Assembly (NCBI GenBank): GCA_937900065.1
Contig: CALCDS010000140.1
Coordinates: forward strand, 1 to 22,885
Direction of reading: 5' to 3'
Length of the DNA: 22,885 bases
From: an uncultured Clostridiaceae bacterium
Lineage (GTDB): Bacteria; Bacillota; Clostridia; Clostridiales; Oxobacteraceae
Shown: in pieces, positions 13,821 to 22,856 of the stretch
How the letters are laid out: the number at the start of each line of letters is the position of its first letter
Position numbering within the stretch: position 1 is the stretch's first letter
The notes under the pieces: generated by a model
What the model saw: only the letters and a program-made list of their open reading frames with translations
Told to the model about the DNA's origin: nothing
Databases searched by the model: none
Made by a program: the position numbers and the translations under genes

Positions 13821-14750
13821 ATGAATATAGTTTTCATGGGTACGCCTGAATTTGCTGTGCCCTCGCTTGAGGCGATCATAAAAGACAATCAAAATGTCAG
13901 CTGTGTTGTAACACAGCCTGATAGGCCAAGGGGAAGAGGGAAAAAAGTGTCTGGCTCCCCTGTAAAGGAAAAAGCTGTTGAATACGGGATACCTGTTGAG
14001 CAGCCTGCAAAAATCAGAAAAGACAATGAATTCATTGAAAAATTGAGGAATTTAAAGCCCGATGTGATAGTTGTCGCTGCATTTGGACAGATACTCCCAA
14101 GCGAGGTGCTCTCTATACCTCGGCTTGGCTGTATAAATGTCCATGCATCCCTGCTTCCTAGCCTTAGGGGCGCAGCTCCGATAAATTGGGCTATTATAAA
14201 TGGATATGACACGGCAGGAATAACCACGATGTTTATGGATGAGGGACTGGATACTGGGGATATGCTTCTTAAAGAAGCAACGCCGATAGGCGAGGATGAA
14301 ACTGCGGGTGAGCTGTATGATAGATTGAAATTGCTTGGAGGAAAGCTTATAATAAAAACACTTCATATGCTCGAGGACAATACTTTAAAGAGGGTGCCTC
14401 AAGACAATTCGCTTTCAACTTATGCTCCCATGCTGAATAAAGATACTGGGAAGATAATATGGGACAAAACTTCGCGTGAGATCAAAAATCTGGTCAGGGG
14501 AACCAACCCTTGGCCGGGTGCATACACCTACTTAAATGGCACTAAACTTAAGGTATGGAATGTCCAGACTGAAGATTGCGTATCTGAAAAACCAGGACTC
14601 ATATGGGAAATTGATAAATCAGGAATACATGTTTATGCAGGCGATAATGGGATAATAATAAAAGAGGTACAGCTTGAGGCCGGAAAACGGGTCAATGCTT
14701 ATTCATACACTCTCGGACATCCGGTAAAAGTCGGCTCTGTATTTGAATAG
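13821..14750 (+). CDS. fmt: Methionyl-tRNA formyltransferase
   Basis: The 309-aa enzyme transfers a formyl group from 10-formyl-tetrahydrofolate to initiator Met-tRNA. The catalytic residues N106, H108 and D144 fall at exactly the positions known from E. coli Fmt, within CINVHASLLPSLRGAAPI and EGLDTGD. The N-terminal FMGTPEFAVPSL and the C-terminal beta-barrel tRNA-binding domain (about 205-309) are normal. The ribosome binding site is GAAGGTG ahead of ATG 13821. It is coupled in operon with def. The 81-bp gap that follows has no clear terminator, so the next genes may be read from the same transcript. Confidence 0.96.
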   Translation: MNIVFMGTPEFAVPSLEAIIKDNQNVSCVVTQPDRPRGRGKKVSGSPVKEKAVEYGIPVEQPAKIRKDNEFIEKLRNLKPDVIVVAAFGQILPSEVLSIPRLGCINVHASLLPSLRGAAPINWAIINGYDTAGITTMFMDEGLDTGDMLLKEATPIGEDETAGELYDRLKLLGGKLIIKTLHMLEDNTLKRVPQDNSLSTYAPMLNKDTGKIIWDKTSREIKNLVRGTNPWPGAYTYLNGTKLKVWNVQTEDCVSEKPGLIWEIDKSGIHVYAGDNGIIIKEVQLEAGKRVNAYSYTLGHPVKVGSVFE

Positions 14751-14831
14751 GCTAATTGGACTTATTTTAAATTTAAGTTGGTTTAGCAAATGTATTGATT
14801 TTTGAATACTTTTAAAAAAGGAGATACTAAA

Positions 14832-15518
14832 ATGTATTATATACCGGACAGTTCATTAATAATATTGTTTCCTGCAATGCTCATAGCGTTTATCGCACAG
14901 TGGAGAATCAAATCCACATTTAACCGTTATTCAACTGTAAGGAGCAGCAGAGGGATAACTGCGGCTCAGGCTGCAAGATATTTGCTTGACAGAGCAGGAC
15001 TTAATTATGTTTCAATTGAAATGATAGGCGGAAGCCTGACTGATCATTATGATCCAAGGGTAAAAAAGTTGAGGCTTTCACAAACAGTGTTCAACAGCAC
15101 ATCAGTGGCTGCCATAGGAGTTGCAGCTCATGAAACCGGCCATGCAATACAACACAGCACTGGTTATGTTCCTCTGATTTTGAGAAACAGGCTTGTTCCA
15201 ATTGCAAACTTTGGCTCAAATGCTGCTTGGATACTTGTACTGTTGGCTTTTATAACAGGATACAACCCTCTTATCAATATAGGGATACTGCTGTTTTCGG
15301 CTGCAGTGCTATTTCAGGTAGTTACGCTTCCAGTTGAATACAATGCCAGTTCGAGGGCGATAAGACTTTTGGAAGATGAGGGAATACTATATGATGATGA
15401 GATAGGCGGGGCAAGGAAGGTGCTTTCTGCGGCTGCATTGACCTATGTTGCGGCGACACTGGTGGCAATTTCACAGCTGCTCAGGCTTATACTTATAAGC
15501 AGGAGGCGTAATGACTAA
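14832..15518 (+). CDS. YugP-family membrane zinc metallopeptidase
   Basis: The 228-aa protein has the zinc-binding motif HETGH (H100, E101, H104), followed by a conserved EYNASSRA segment near 175. Hydrophobic segments lie at about 7-24, 132-150, 153-175 and 204-222, so it is a membrane-bound peptidase with the HExxH helix near the membrane. It matches the family of B. subtilis YugP, whose substrates are unknown. ATG 14832 follows AAGGAG; an ATG ten codons earlier lacks a site. Its stop overlaps the rsmB start by 8 nt, suggesting translational coupling. The B. subtilis fmt-rsmB junction lacks this gene, so it is an insertion relative to that order. Confidence 0.85.
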   Translation: MYYIPDSSLIILFPAMLIAFIAQWRIKSTFNRYSTVRSSRGITAAQAARYLLDRAGLNYVSIEMIGGSLTDHYDPRVKKLRLSQTVFNSTSVAAIGVAAHETGHAIQHSTGYVPLILRNRLVPIANFGSNAAWILVLLAFITGYNPLINIGILLFSAAVLFQVVTLPVEYNASSRAIRLLEDEGILYDDEIGGARKVLSAAALTYVAATLVAISQLLRLILISRRRND

Positions 15519-16881
15519 AAGAGCAAAAAATTTGACCAGTGTGGATGATTCGAGGGAGCAGGCTCTTTTGATATTGGTTAAAGTATTTGAAAACAAAGCC
15601 TACTCCAACATACTTCTTAAGAATTTAAAAGGTGATTTTTCTAGACTTGATAGAGCTTTTATAACGGAAATTGTTTATGGAACAATAAAGTGGAAGATGA
15701 AAATAGATAATATAATAAGCCAGTTTTCCAAGATAAAAATGAAGGATATTTCGCCGCATATTTTGAACATACTGAGGATTGGGATATACCAGATAGATTT
15801 TATGGATAGGGTGCCGAATTCCGCAGCTGTGGATGAGTGCGTAAAGCTCTCGAAAAAATACGGCAATATTGGCGCATCTAAGTTTGTGAATGCAGTTTTG
15901 AGAAACTATCTAAGGCGGCATGACAATATAAAATATCCTGACAAAGACAAGGAAGCCTCAAAATATTTATCTATATATTATTCTTACCCGGAATGGATGG
16001 TATCGAAACTCTTATGCGAGTTTGGGGAAAGTGCGGCCGAGGATTTCCTGAAATCATGCAATGAGGTGTCCCCGCTCACGGTGAGGATAAATAGCTTAAA
16101 AACAACAAAGGAAGCTTTGAGGGAAAGTCTAAAGAGTAAAGGCATATATGTTTCAGATTCTCTATATATTGATGATGCTTTGATGCTAAAGAATGTGCCT
16201 AAAATCCAGAGCATGGACGAATATAAAAAAGGTTTCCTGACAGTACAGGATGAGAGCTCAATGATAGCGGTAAAGATACTGGCACCTAAGGCTGGAGAGC
16301 TTGTTATGGATTTATGCAGTGCTCCCGGAACGAAATCGACATATATGGCTGAAATGATGGGTAACAAGGGCACTGTAATATCAGGGGACATAAATGAAAA
16401 TAAACTTAAACTGGTTGATCAAAATGCCAAACGTTTGGGAATAGATATAATTTCCACTTTTGTAAATGATGCAGCAAAACATGATGGCTCATATGATGGA
16501 AAAGCGGACAGAGTGCTCATAGACGCTCCATGTTCAGGGCTCGGCGTAATGAGAAAAAAGCCTGAAATAAGATGGAACAGAAGACGCGAGGATATCGAAG
16601 AGTTAAAAAAAATACAGAGGCTCATACTTGAATCGTCGAGTCCTTATGTAAAATTGGGAGGTACGCTCGTATACAGTACGTGCACTGTATTGAAAGAGGA
16701 AAACATAGATTTGGTACGAGACTTTGTAAGGGATAGCCATAAATTTGTATTTGAGGATATAACGGCATGGGTTCCGGAAAAATTGAGAAAAGATAGCTTA
16801 AAGGACGGGTATGTTCAGCTTTTCCCAAACATTGACAATGTCGATGGCTTTTTTATTGCAAGACTCAAAAGGGTGAGATAA
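15511..16881 (+). CDS. rsmB: 16S rRNA (cytosine-967-C5)-methyltransferase RsmB
   Basis: The 456-aa protein methylates C967 (E. coli numbering) of 16S rRNA. An N-terminal NusB-like RNA-binding domain covers about 10-145. The SAM-dependent methyltransferase domain follows, with motif I LCSAPGTKSTYMAE. The PC cysteine is C341 in DAPCSGLGVMRKKPE and the catalytic TC cysteine is C391 in YSTCTVLKEEN. Length and order are standard. The start at ATG 15511 sits inside the end of the zinc peptidase gene with AGGAGG at 15501-15506. rlmN begins 1 bp after its stop, so two rRNA methylases are co-translated. Confidence 0.95.
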   Translation: MTKRAKNLTSVDDSREQALLILVKVFENKAYSNILLKNLKGDFSRLDRAFITEIVYGTIKWKMKIDNIISQFSKIKMKDISPHILNILRIGIYQIDFMDRVPNSAAVDECVKLSKKYGNIGASKFVNAVLRNYLRRHDNIKYPDKDKEASKYLSIYYSYPEWMVSKLLCEFGESAAEDFLKSCNEVSPLTVRINSLKTTKEALRESLKSKGIYVSDSLYIDDALMLKNVPKIQSMDEYKKGFLTVQDESSMIAVKILAPKAGELVMDLCSAPGTKSTYMAEMMGNKGTVISGDINENKLKLVDQNAKRLGIDIISTFVNDAAKHDGSYDGKADRVLIDAPCSGLGVMRKKPEIRWNRRREDIEELKKIQRLILESSSPYVKLGGTLVYSTCTVLKEENIDLVRDFVRDSHKFVFEDITAWVPEKLRKDSLKDGYVQLFPNIDNVDGFFIARLKRVR

Positions 16882-16882
16882 T

Positions 16883-17932
16883 ATGATAGGCAGTAAGATA
16901 AATTTAAAGGACATGACACTATCAGATATTGAAGATTTCTGTTTAAACCTTGGAGAAAAGAGATATAGAGGCGAGCAGATATTCAGGTGGCTTTATAAAG
17001 GAATCAGCTCTATAAGTGAAATGAGCAACATCCCTGAAACATTTCGGATAGCGCTTGATGAAAAAGCATATATAGGAATGGTGTCGATCGAAAAAAAGTA
17101 TCAATCTAAAATAGATGGAACTGTAAAATACCTCCTTAAGCTTGAAGATGGGAATATAATAGAAAGCGTGCTTATGGAGTACTCTTATGGGTTGACGGCT
17201 TGTATTTCAACTCAGGTCGGCTGTGGTATGGGATGCAGTTTCTGTGCTTCAACGATAGGTGGAATGATCAGAGACTTGTCACCCGGCGAGATGGTGGATG
17301 AAATACTGTCGATGATGCGGGATTCAAACAGAAGAATATCAAACATCGTATTGATGGGAAGCGGCGAACCGCTTGCGAATTTTGATAATGTAATCAAGTT
17401 TTTAGAAATAATAAACTCAAAAGCCGGACTGAATGTAGGGATGAGGCATATAGCCATTTCGACCTGCGGACTTGTTCCACAGATAAAAAAGCTCGCAAAA
17501 CTTGATTTGCAGATTACTCTTGCGATATCGCTCCATGCTCCGAATGATGAGATCAGAAAAAGGTTGATGCCGATAGCTCAAAAATATACAATAAAAGAAG
17601 TGCTGGATGCATGCAGAGAATATATAAAAATAACAAACAAGAGGATTACGTTTGAATATTCCTTAATAAAGGGTGTAAACGACAGCATAGAGAATGCATA
17701 TGAGTTATCCCGTATTTTAAAGGGAATGTTGTGCCATGTGAATTTAATACCTATAAATGAAATAAGAGAACGTGAATATAAAAAGACCGACTCAAAAGGA
17801 GTCAAAGAGTTTAAAGCGATACTTGAAAGCAAAGGAATTGAAGTTACCATACGAAGAGAGCTGGGATCAGATATAAATGCTGCTTGTGGACAGTTAAGAA
17901 AAAATTATATAAATTATATGGTAAGGGTATGA
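16883..17932 (+). CDS. rlmN: Dual-specificity 23S rRNA/tRNA adenine-C2 methyltransferase RlmN
   Basis: The 349-aa radical SAM enzyme makes 2-methyladenosine at A2503 of 23S rRNA and A37 of some tRNAs. The iron-sulphur cluster motif CxxxCxxC is C114, C118 and C121 (CGMGCSFC). The methyl-carrying cysteine is C335 in AACGQL. The segment MGSGEPLANFDN and the N-terminal RNA-binding domain (about 1-85) are typical. C2 methylation by RlmN, rather than the C8 methylation of the resistance enzyme Cfr, is inferred from the conserved location next to rsmB and stp. It ends its cluster; a 271-bp gap follows. Confidence 0.95.
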   Translation: MIGSKINLKDMTLSDIEDFCLNLGEKRYRGEQIFRWLYKGISSISEMSNIPETFRIALDEKAYIGMVSIEKKYQSKIDGTVKYLLKLEDGNIIESVLMEYSYGLTACISTQVGCGMGCSFCASTIGGMIRDLSPGEMVDEILSMMRDSNRRISNIVLMGSGEPLANFDNVIKFLEIINSKAGLNVGMRHIAISTCGLVPQIKKLAKLDLQITLAISLHAPNDEIRKRLMPIAQKYTIKEVLDACREYIKITNKRITFEYSLIKGVNDSIENAYELSRILKGMLCHVNLIPINEIREREYKKTDSKGVKEFKAILESKGIEVTIRRELGSDINAACGQLRKNYINYMVRV

Positions 17933-17950
17933 TTATTTGAGTCATCCATT

Positions 17951-18133
17951 TTAAGATAAGTTTATAGGAAGGCTCGTGATTTTAGAATGGCTGGCTGTAA
18001 AATGGGGATACTCTTTAACTTCAGTTAAATCTATAACGGGGCGATAGATGTTCTTCACCTTAAGTGGGCATTGCGCCATTTCAGGCTGATTATCTTTTGC
18101 CTCGCTAAAGCGCCCGAAGGCAAGAAAATTTTT
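17951..18133 (-). other. Coding-like open stretch between rlmN and stp (possible gene remnant or dispersed repeat)
   Basis: On the minus strand 60 codons are open between stops at 18134-18136 and 17951-17953. The translation is balanced in composition, for example MAQCPLKVKNIYRPVIDLTE followed by VKEYPHFTASHSKITS. The only ATG (18077-18079) gives 42 residues and has no ribosome binding site. The stretch is richer in G/C than most intergenic sequence in this window and includes a perfect hairpin, TTTAAC-TTCA-GTTAAA (18014-18029). It may be a decayed gene fragment, a dispersed repeat or a structured RNA. I do not recognise it. Confidence 0.3.
18095..18133 (+). terminator. Possible terminator after rlmN
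   Basis: TTGCCT (18097-18102) pairs with AGGCAA (18118-18123), with an inner CGC/GCG stem (18103-18105 with 18110-18112) and a TAAA loop. A T-run follows at 18129-18133 and a second of eight T at 18145-18152. The four A between stem and T-run weaken the call, but it is the best terminator candidate in this gap. Confidence 0.4.
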
Positions 18134-18203
18134 CTAAAACCGGATTTTTTTTGCTGATGCGATATAAAATGAAGAGCGTTTTCTTTCATTAAGAGGAGCT
18201 GAT

Positions 18204-18965
18204 ATGTTGAAAGTAGCATGTTTGACCGATATAGGCAGGATAAGAGAGATAAATGAGGACAGTTTTGTACATAAACCTATAAAACAAGGTTGGGACCTGC
18301 TTATGGTAGCGGATGGCATGGGAGGGCATAATGCCGGTGAAGTTGCAAGCAGCATTGCAGTGCAGTCGATCTCCGAATATATCGAAAAGCAAGCCGAAAA
18401 TATTGAGCATAAAGAAAATGCGGTTGAGATTGTGAAATCCGCAGTGATACAGGCGAACTACGATATATTTGCAAAGTCGAAGCAAGTCGCTGGTTTCTCC
18501 GGCATGGGAACAACCGTGACAGTTGCACTCATATCAAAAGATGTCATGCTGATCGGCCATGTCGGCGACAGCAGGGCATATTTAATGAGAAACAGCAGTA
18601 TGTGCAAAATAACAAGCGACCATTCACTGGTTGCAGAGCTGGTTAAAAACGGAACAATAACGGAAGATGAAGCCCAGCACCACCCACAGAAAAACATAAT
18701 TACAAGAGCTTTGGGAGCTGAAGAGAGCGTACAGGTAGACACGAACACCATCATTCTAAAACCGGGTGATACGATTATGTTATGTACAGATGGGCTAACC
18801 AATATGCTTGATGATAAAGAAATCGAGCATATACTCTTAAAGATGGATGATCCTTCGCTAGCGGTAAAAGAATTGGTTGACAGTGCTAACGAGCTTGGAG
18901 GATATGATAATATTACAGTTTTAGTAGCAAAAGTGGCCTGTCCTGATAGTGAGGTGAGAAAATGA
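18204..18965 (+). CDS. prpC: PP2C-type Ser/Thr protein phosphatase (PrpC/Stp)
   Basis: The 253-aa phosphatase reverses phosphorylation by the adjacent kinase. PP2C metal and catalytic motifs are intact: NEDSF with D19, DGMGGH with D37, GDSRAYL in the middle, DGLTNM and the C-terminal DNITVL. No membrane segment is present, so it is cytoplasmic. The start follows AGAGGAG. Its TGA overlaps the kinase ATG by 4 nt, so the pair is translationally coupled, as in most Firmicutes. The promoter probably lies in the 17933-18203 gap, but I see only a partial -10 (TATAAA at 18163-18168). Confidence 0.95.
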   Translation: MLKVACLTDIGRIREINEDSFVHKPIKQGWDLLMVADGMGGHNAGEVASSIAVQSISEYIEKQAENIEHKENAVEIVKSAVIQANYDIFAKSKQVAGFSGMGTTVTVALISKDVMLIGHVGDSRAYLMRNSSMCKITSDHSLVAELVKNGTITEDEAQHHPQKNIITRALGAEESVQVDTNTIILKPGDTIMLCTDGLTNMLDDKEIEHILLKMDDPSLAVKELVDSANELGGYDNITVLVAKVACPDSEVRK

Positions 18966-20632
18966 TAGGAAGAATATTGGGCAACCGTTATGAGCTGGTG
19001 GAGAAAATCGGAGAAGGCGGAATGGGGCTTGTTTATAAAGCAAAATGCCATTTGTTGAACCGATATGTTGCAGTAAAGATACTGAAACCTGAACTTACAA
19101 ATGATGAGGAATTCATAAATAGATTTAGAAAGGAATCATTGTCTTCAGCCAGCCTATCCCACCCCAATATTGTGAATGTATATGATGTGGGTGTTGAGGA
19201 TGGAATCTATTATATAGTAATGGAATACGTAAAAGGCAAAACACTTAAGGAAATAATAAAAGAAAGGGCGCCCCTTCCTTACCAAGAAGTTATCAATATA
19301 AGCAGGCAAATTTGCCTGGCTTTGGACCATGCCCATTCAAACAATATAATACACAGGGATATAAAGCCCCAGAACATACTGATAACCAATGACGGTATCG
19401 TAAAGGTTGCTGACTTTGGAATAGCAAGAGCCTCAAACTCAAGCACATTGACCAATACCGGAAATGTGATAGGTTCAGTGTATTATATATCTCCTGAACA
19501 GGCAAGGGGAGGATATACTGACCGGAAGACTGATATTTATTCATTGGGTACTGTAATGTATGAGATGGCAACCGGAAAAGTTACTTTTGTCGCTGAAAGT
19601 CCGGTTGTGATAGCTCTGAAACATATACAAGAAGAGGTAGAGAAACCCTCCAATATAAATCCGGATATACCGCCGGCACTTGAGGATATAATATTAAAGT
19701 GTTTGCAGAAAAATCCTGAGGCAAGATATGAGTCAGCAGCAGCTTTGATAAAAGATCTTGATAAGGCATCCGCAAATCCAAATGTTAGATTGCATGAGGA
19801 TTATGACAGCCCGAATGATGTAACCAGGGTAATGCCTGCAATAAAAGAACCTTTTGATTTTGATAAGGATGATGCTGAAGATGACATTCCAAAGCAAAGG
19901 GATAAACCCAAAAAAAGAGATAAGAGCAAGACCAAGCTATGGATTGTCGCAGCCGTATTGCTTTTGACGGTAGCAGTCGTGTCGGGACTAATAGCATATA
20001 TGTCCTATACCAGAGGAAAAGAAGTGGCTGTGCCTGATATTTTGAATAAGGATGAAAAAACCGCAGAGCAGATGCTGAAGGGAAAAGGACTGCTTATGGA
20101 CGCTGAAAGGGCCGTAAGCGACAAACCTGAGGGCATAGTATTCGATACGAAACCAGCGGTTGGGATGATGGTCAAAGTGAATTCAACTGTCAAGGTAAAG
20201 GTAAGCAGTGGGCCTGAAACAGTCGATATACCTGATTTGACGTCGATGACTGCTGAAGAAGCGACATCTAAACTCAATGAACTTGGTTTAAATGCAAAAA
20301 TAACTCAAATAAACGATAATACCGTTTCGAGCGGAAAAGTGGTAAGGCAGTCTGCGACATCGGCTCCTAAGGGAGGAACTGTAGAACTTTTCGTAAGCAA
20401 GGGTCCTGAAGTGAGTATCGTGTATGTTCCTTCTTTTGAAAGCATTACTTCTGATAAGATAAAGGAAAGCGTTGAAGCTGCAGGATTGAAGCTGGCAGGT
20501 TTGGAATATAAGTATGATCCCACAAAACCTGATAATGTAGCCGTAGGGCAGAATATTCCAAAGGATACTCCGGTACCTCAAGGTACACCCATAATCATTT
20601 ATATAAATCGAACGGTTCCTGCAACAAGCTAG
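18962..20632 (+). CDS. prkC: PASTA-domain Ser/Thr protein kinase (PrkC/Stk)
   Basis: The 556-aa membrane kinase senses muropeptides or lipid II and controls cell-wall, translation and germination functions. The kinase domain (about 10-270) has the glycine loop GEGGMG, ATP lysine K39, HRDIKPQN with D133, and DFG at 151-153. Its activation segment is rich in Ser and Thr (158-172), where autophosphorylation is expected. A charged juxtamembrane stretch (about 295-325) precedes one membrane helix (about 326-348). Three extracellular PASTA repeats follow (about 354-420, 421-487, 488-553). The TM-PASTA layout matches B. subtilis PrkC. It is coupled to the phosphatase by a 4-nt overlap, and rsgA, whose Bacillus homologue CpgA is a known PrkC substrate, follows 29 bp later. 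Confidence 0.96.
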   Translation: MIGRILGNRYELVEKIGEGGMGLVYKAKCHLLNRYVAVKILKPELTNDEEFINRFRKESLSSASLSHPNIVNVYDVGVEDGIYYIVMEYVKGKTLKEIIKERAPLPYQEVINISRQICLALDHAHSNNIIHRDIKPQNILITNDGIVKVADFGIARASNSSTLTNTGNVIGSVYYISPEQARGGYTDRKTDIYSLGTVMYEMATGKVTFVAESPVVIALKHIQEEVEKPSNINPDIPPALEDIILKCLQKNPEARYESAAALIKDLDKASANPNVRLHEDYDSPNDVTRVMPAIKEPFDFDKDDAEDDIPKQRDKPKKRDKSKTKLWIVAAVLLLTVAVVSGLIAYMSYTRGKEVAVPDILNKDEKTAEQMLKGKGLLMDAERAVSDKPEGIVFDTKPAVGMMVKVNSTVKVKVSSGPETVDIPDLTSMTAEEATSKLNELGLNAKITQINDNTVSSGKVVRQSATSAPKGGTVELFVSKGPEVSIVYVPSFESITSDKIKESVEAAGLKLAGLEYKYDPTKPDNVAVGQNIPKDTPVPQGTPIIIYINRTVPATS

Positions 20633-20661
20633 TTATTTTGGATTTTCAAAGGAGGAAATAT

Positions 20662-21537
20662 ATGCCCCAGGGTATAATAATAAAAGGCATTGGGGGGTTC
20701 TATTATGTAAGTGTGGGCGGCAAGGTGCTGGAATGCAAAGCCAGGGGAAAGTTTAGAAAGGAAAAAATTACTCCGCTTGTCGGCGACAGGGTTGATGTAG
20801 TTGAAGAGTACGGCGGATATATAATACAAAATATATATCCTAGGATAACAAAGCTGATTCGCCCGTCGGTTGCGAATGTAGACCAGGCTGTAATAGCGTT
20901 TGCCTGCATGAAACCGTCGCCCAATTTGAATTTGCTTGATAAATTTTTGATCATGTCATCCTATAATAAGCTTAAAACCGTGATATGCATGAACAAGATT
21001 GATTTAATGAGCGAGAGGGATGGCTGCAAAATTTTAGAGCATTACTCAAAAGCAGGATATAAGTGTATCTATACAAGCACCGTAACTGGAGAAGGCATTG
21101 AGGATTTGAAGAAAGAACTCAAGAATGTGATCACTGTTTTTGCCGGCCCTTCAGGTGTTGGAAAATCGTCCATGTTGAACAAGGTACAATCTTCATTAAG
21201 ATTAAAAACTGGGGATATAAGCGAAAAGTCAGAGAGAGGCAAAAATACCACAAGGCATACCGAATTATTGGAGCTTAAAGGTGGAGGGTATGTGGTGGAT
21301 ACGCCTGGATTCAGTTCTCTGGATATAGGCTTCATCCCGAAAGATGAACTTCAGGATTACTTCCCGGAATTCAGCGATTTTAGGGGCTATTGCAGGTATG
21401 CACACTGTTCCCATATAAATGAACCCGGCTGTGCCGTTAAAGAAGCTGTAAGAGGCAATATCATAGATGATATGAGATATACTTCATATACAAGACTGTA
21501 TGATGAACTTAGCAGGATAAGGAGGAGTTATAAGTGA
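20662..21537 (+). CDS. rsgA: Small-subunit ribosome biogenesis GTPase RsgA
   Basis: The 291-aa GTPase helps mature the 30S subunit. An N-terminal OB fold (about 1-70) precedes a circularly permuted GTPase in the order G4 (NKID at 111-114), G1 (GPSGVGKS at 162-169) and G3 (DTPG at 213-216). The zinc site C244-x4-C249-x-H251-x5-C257 ends the protein. All diagnostic residues are present. I chose ATG 20662 because AAAGGAGG (20648-20655) precedes it; an ATG at 20638 would start inside the gap without a site. Its stop overlaps the rpe start (GTGA), so the two are coupled. Confidence 0.96.
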   Translation: MPQGIIIKGIGGFYYVSVGGKVLECKARGKFRKEKITPLVGDRVDVVEEYGGYIIQNIYPRITKLIRPSVANVDQAVIAFACMKPSPNLNLLDKFLIMSSYNKLKTVICMNKIDLMSERDGCKILEHYSKAGYKCIYTSTVTGEGIEDLKKELKNVITVFAGPSGVGKSSMLNKVQSSLRLKTGDISEKSERGKNTTRHTELLELKGGGYVVDTPGFSSLDIGFIPKDELQDYFPEFSDFRGYCRYAHCSHINEPGCAVKEAVRGNIIDDMRYTSYTRLYDELSRIRRSYK

Positions 21538-22184
21538 TAAAGATTGCGCCATCGATTTTGTCGGCCGATTTTTCGAATCTAGCTTCAGAAGTGAAAAAAG
21601 TTGAAGCTGCCGGCGCTGACTTGCTACATATAGATGTTATGGATGGGCATTTTGTACCCAATATAACAATAGGACCTTCTGTGATATCATCGATAAGAGA
21701 TAAAACCAGGCTCCCGTTTGATGTTCACCTCATGATTTCAGAGCCTGATAGATATATAAAAGACTTTGTCAAAGCAGGTGCCGATATAATATCCGTTCAT
21801 GCGGAAACCTGTATCCATTTACATAAAACTATATACAGCATAAAGGAATGCGGAATAAAAGTTGCTGTTGCATTGAATCCCGCAACCTCCCTGACGGTTC
21901 TTGATAACATCATTGGTGATATAGATATGGTGCTGCTTATGACGGTAAACCCAGGATTTGGAGGGCAGACATTCATAAGTTCGATGTTAAACAAGATAAG
22001 AAATCTCAAAAGAATGCTCGATGACAAAAAGCTCATACTGGACATAGAAGTTGATGGAGGAATCAATGTGGAAAATGTGGCTTCAGTGGTGGATGCGGGA
22101 GCCAATGTCATCGTTGCAGGATCGGCAATATATAAAGCAAAAGATATAAAAGAAGCTATAGAAGCTTTAAGGGTATCGAGGTAA
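21534..22184 (+). CDS. rpe: Ribulose-phosphate 3-epimerase
   Basis: The 216-aa TIM-barrel enzyme interconverts ribulose 5-phosphate and xylulose 5-phosphate in the pentose phosphate pathway. The metal and catalytic residues are visible: H32 and D34 in HIDVMDGHFVPN, H65 in DVHLM and D174 in EVDGGIN. The phosphate-binding loop VNPGFGGQ is at about 138-145. The start is GTG at 21534, supported by AAGGAGGAG just upstream and by a 4-nt overlap with the rsgA stop. The rsgA-rpe-thiN order matches B. subtilis cpgA-rpe-yloS. Confidence 0.96.
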   Translation: MIKIAPSILSADFSNLASEVKKVEAAGADLLHIDVMDGHFVPNITIGPSVISSIRDKTRLPFDVHLMISEPDRYIKDFVKAGADIISVHAETCIHLHKTIYSIKECGIKVAVALNPATSLTVLDNIIGDIDMVLLMTVNPGFGGQTFISSMLNKIRNLKRMLDDKKLILDIEVDGGINVENVASVVDAGANVIVAGSAIYKAKDIKEAIEALRVSR

Positions 22185-22188
22185 TATT

Positions 22189-22824
22189 ATGAGAGCAGCT
22201 ATTGTATCCAATGGAGAAATCCATGATTTAGAAAATGCAGCAAACATAATGAAGGATTGCCACTTCATAGTATGTGCGGACGGTGGTACCGAATATGTTT
22301 TAAAATGCGGTCTCATGCCAAATGCTGTTGTGGGAGACCTGGATTCGGTAGGCCAAGACGTTCTTAAAGAGATAGGAAATCTAAAATGCAAGATAATAAA
22401 ATACCCCAGGGAAAAAGATTATACCGACACTCAACTTGCAATCGATTACGCCATAAGCCAGGGTGCTGATGAAATCATGATGCTCGGAAGTATAGGAAGC
22501 AGGATAGACCACTCGCTTGCAAATATATTGTTGATGATAAAGCTTGTTAAAGCAGGTATCACGCCATGCATAATAAATGAAAACAATATAATATATATAA
22601 CCGATAATAATATAAAGCTTAGGGGAAAGCCTGGAGATACGGTATCTTTGATTCCTGTGGGCGGAGATGTCACTGATGTTTATACCAGCGGTCTTAAATA
22701 CGGCTTAAATGGTAATACTCTTTCCATGGGTGAACCCATTGGCGTATCCAATGTGTTTTTATATGATGAAGCATCAGTCGCTGTGGGAAAAGGTTTTTTG
22801 CTTGTAATAAAGTCTAATGATTGA
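22189..22824 (+). CDS. thiN: Thiamine pyrophosphokinase
   Basis: The 211-aa enzyme transfers pyrophosphate from ATP to thiamine, giving thiamine diphosphate. The motifs CADGG (D31), GDLDS (D50, D52), KDYTDTQLA (D77, D80) and GSRIDHSLAN (R105, D107) belong to the ATP- and metal-binding domain. The C-terminal beta domain (about 130-211) binds thiamine. It starts 4 bp after the rpe stop with GAGGT as ribosome binding site. Length is normal for bacterial ThiN. In B. subtilis spoVM follows this gene; no such peptide is seen in the 61 bp left here. Confidence 0.95.
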   Translation: MRAAIVSNGEIHDLENAANIMKDCHFIVCADGGTEYVLKCGLMPNAVVGDLDSVGQDVLKEIGNLKCKIIKYPREKDYTDTQLAIDYAISQGADEIMMLGSIGSRIDHSLANILLMIKLVKAGITPCIINENNIIYITDNNIKLRGKPGDTVSLIPVGGDVTDVYTSGLKYGLNGNTLSMGEPIGVSNVFLYDEASVAVGKGFLLVIKSND

Positions 22825-22828
22825 AATT

Positions 22829-22856
22829 AGCTGATCAATTTTTAAGCTTTTTTATT
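22829..22856 (+). terminator. Weak candidate terminator after thiN
   Basis: AGCT (22829-22832) can pair with AGCT (22845-22848), followed by a run of T to 22853. The stem is only four pairs, so this may be just an A/T-rich gene end. Confidence 0.25.

Noticed and set aside
18458..19051. 197-codon minus-strand open frame
   Set aside because: It is antisense to the phosphatase and the kinase start, both with intact catalytic motifs; no ribosome binding site or recognisable domain.
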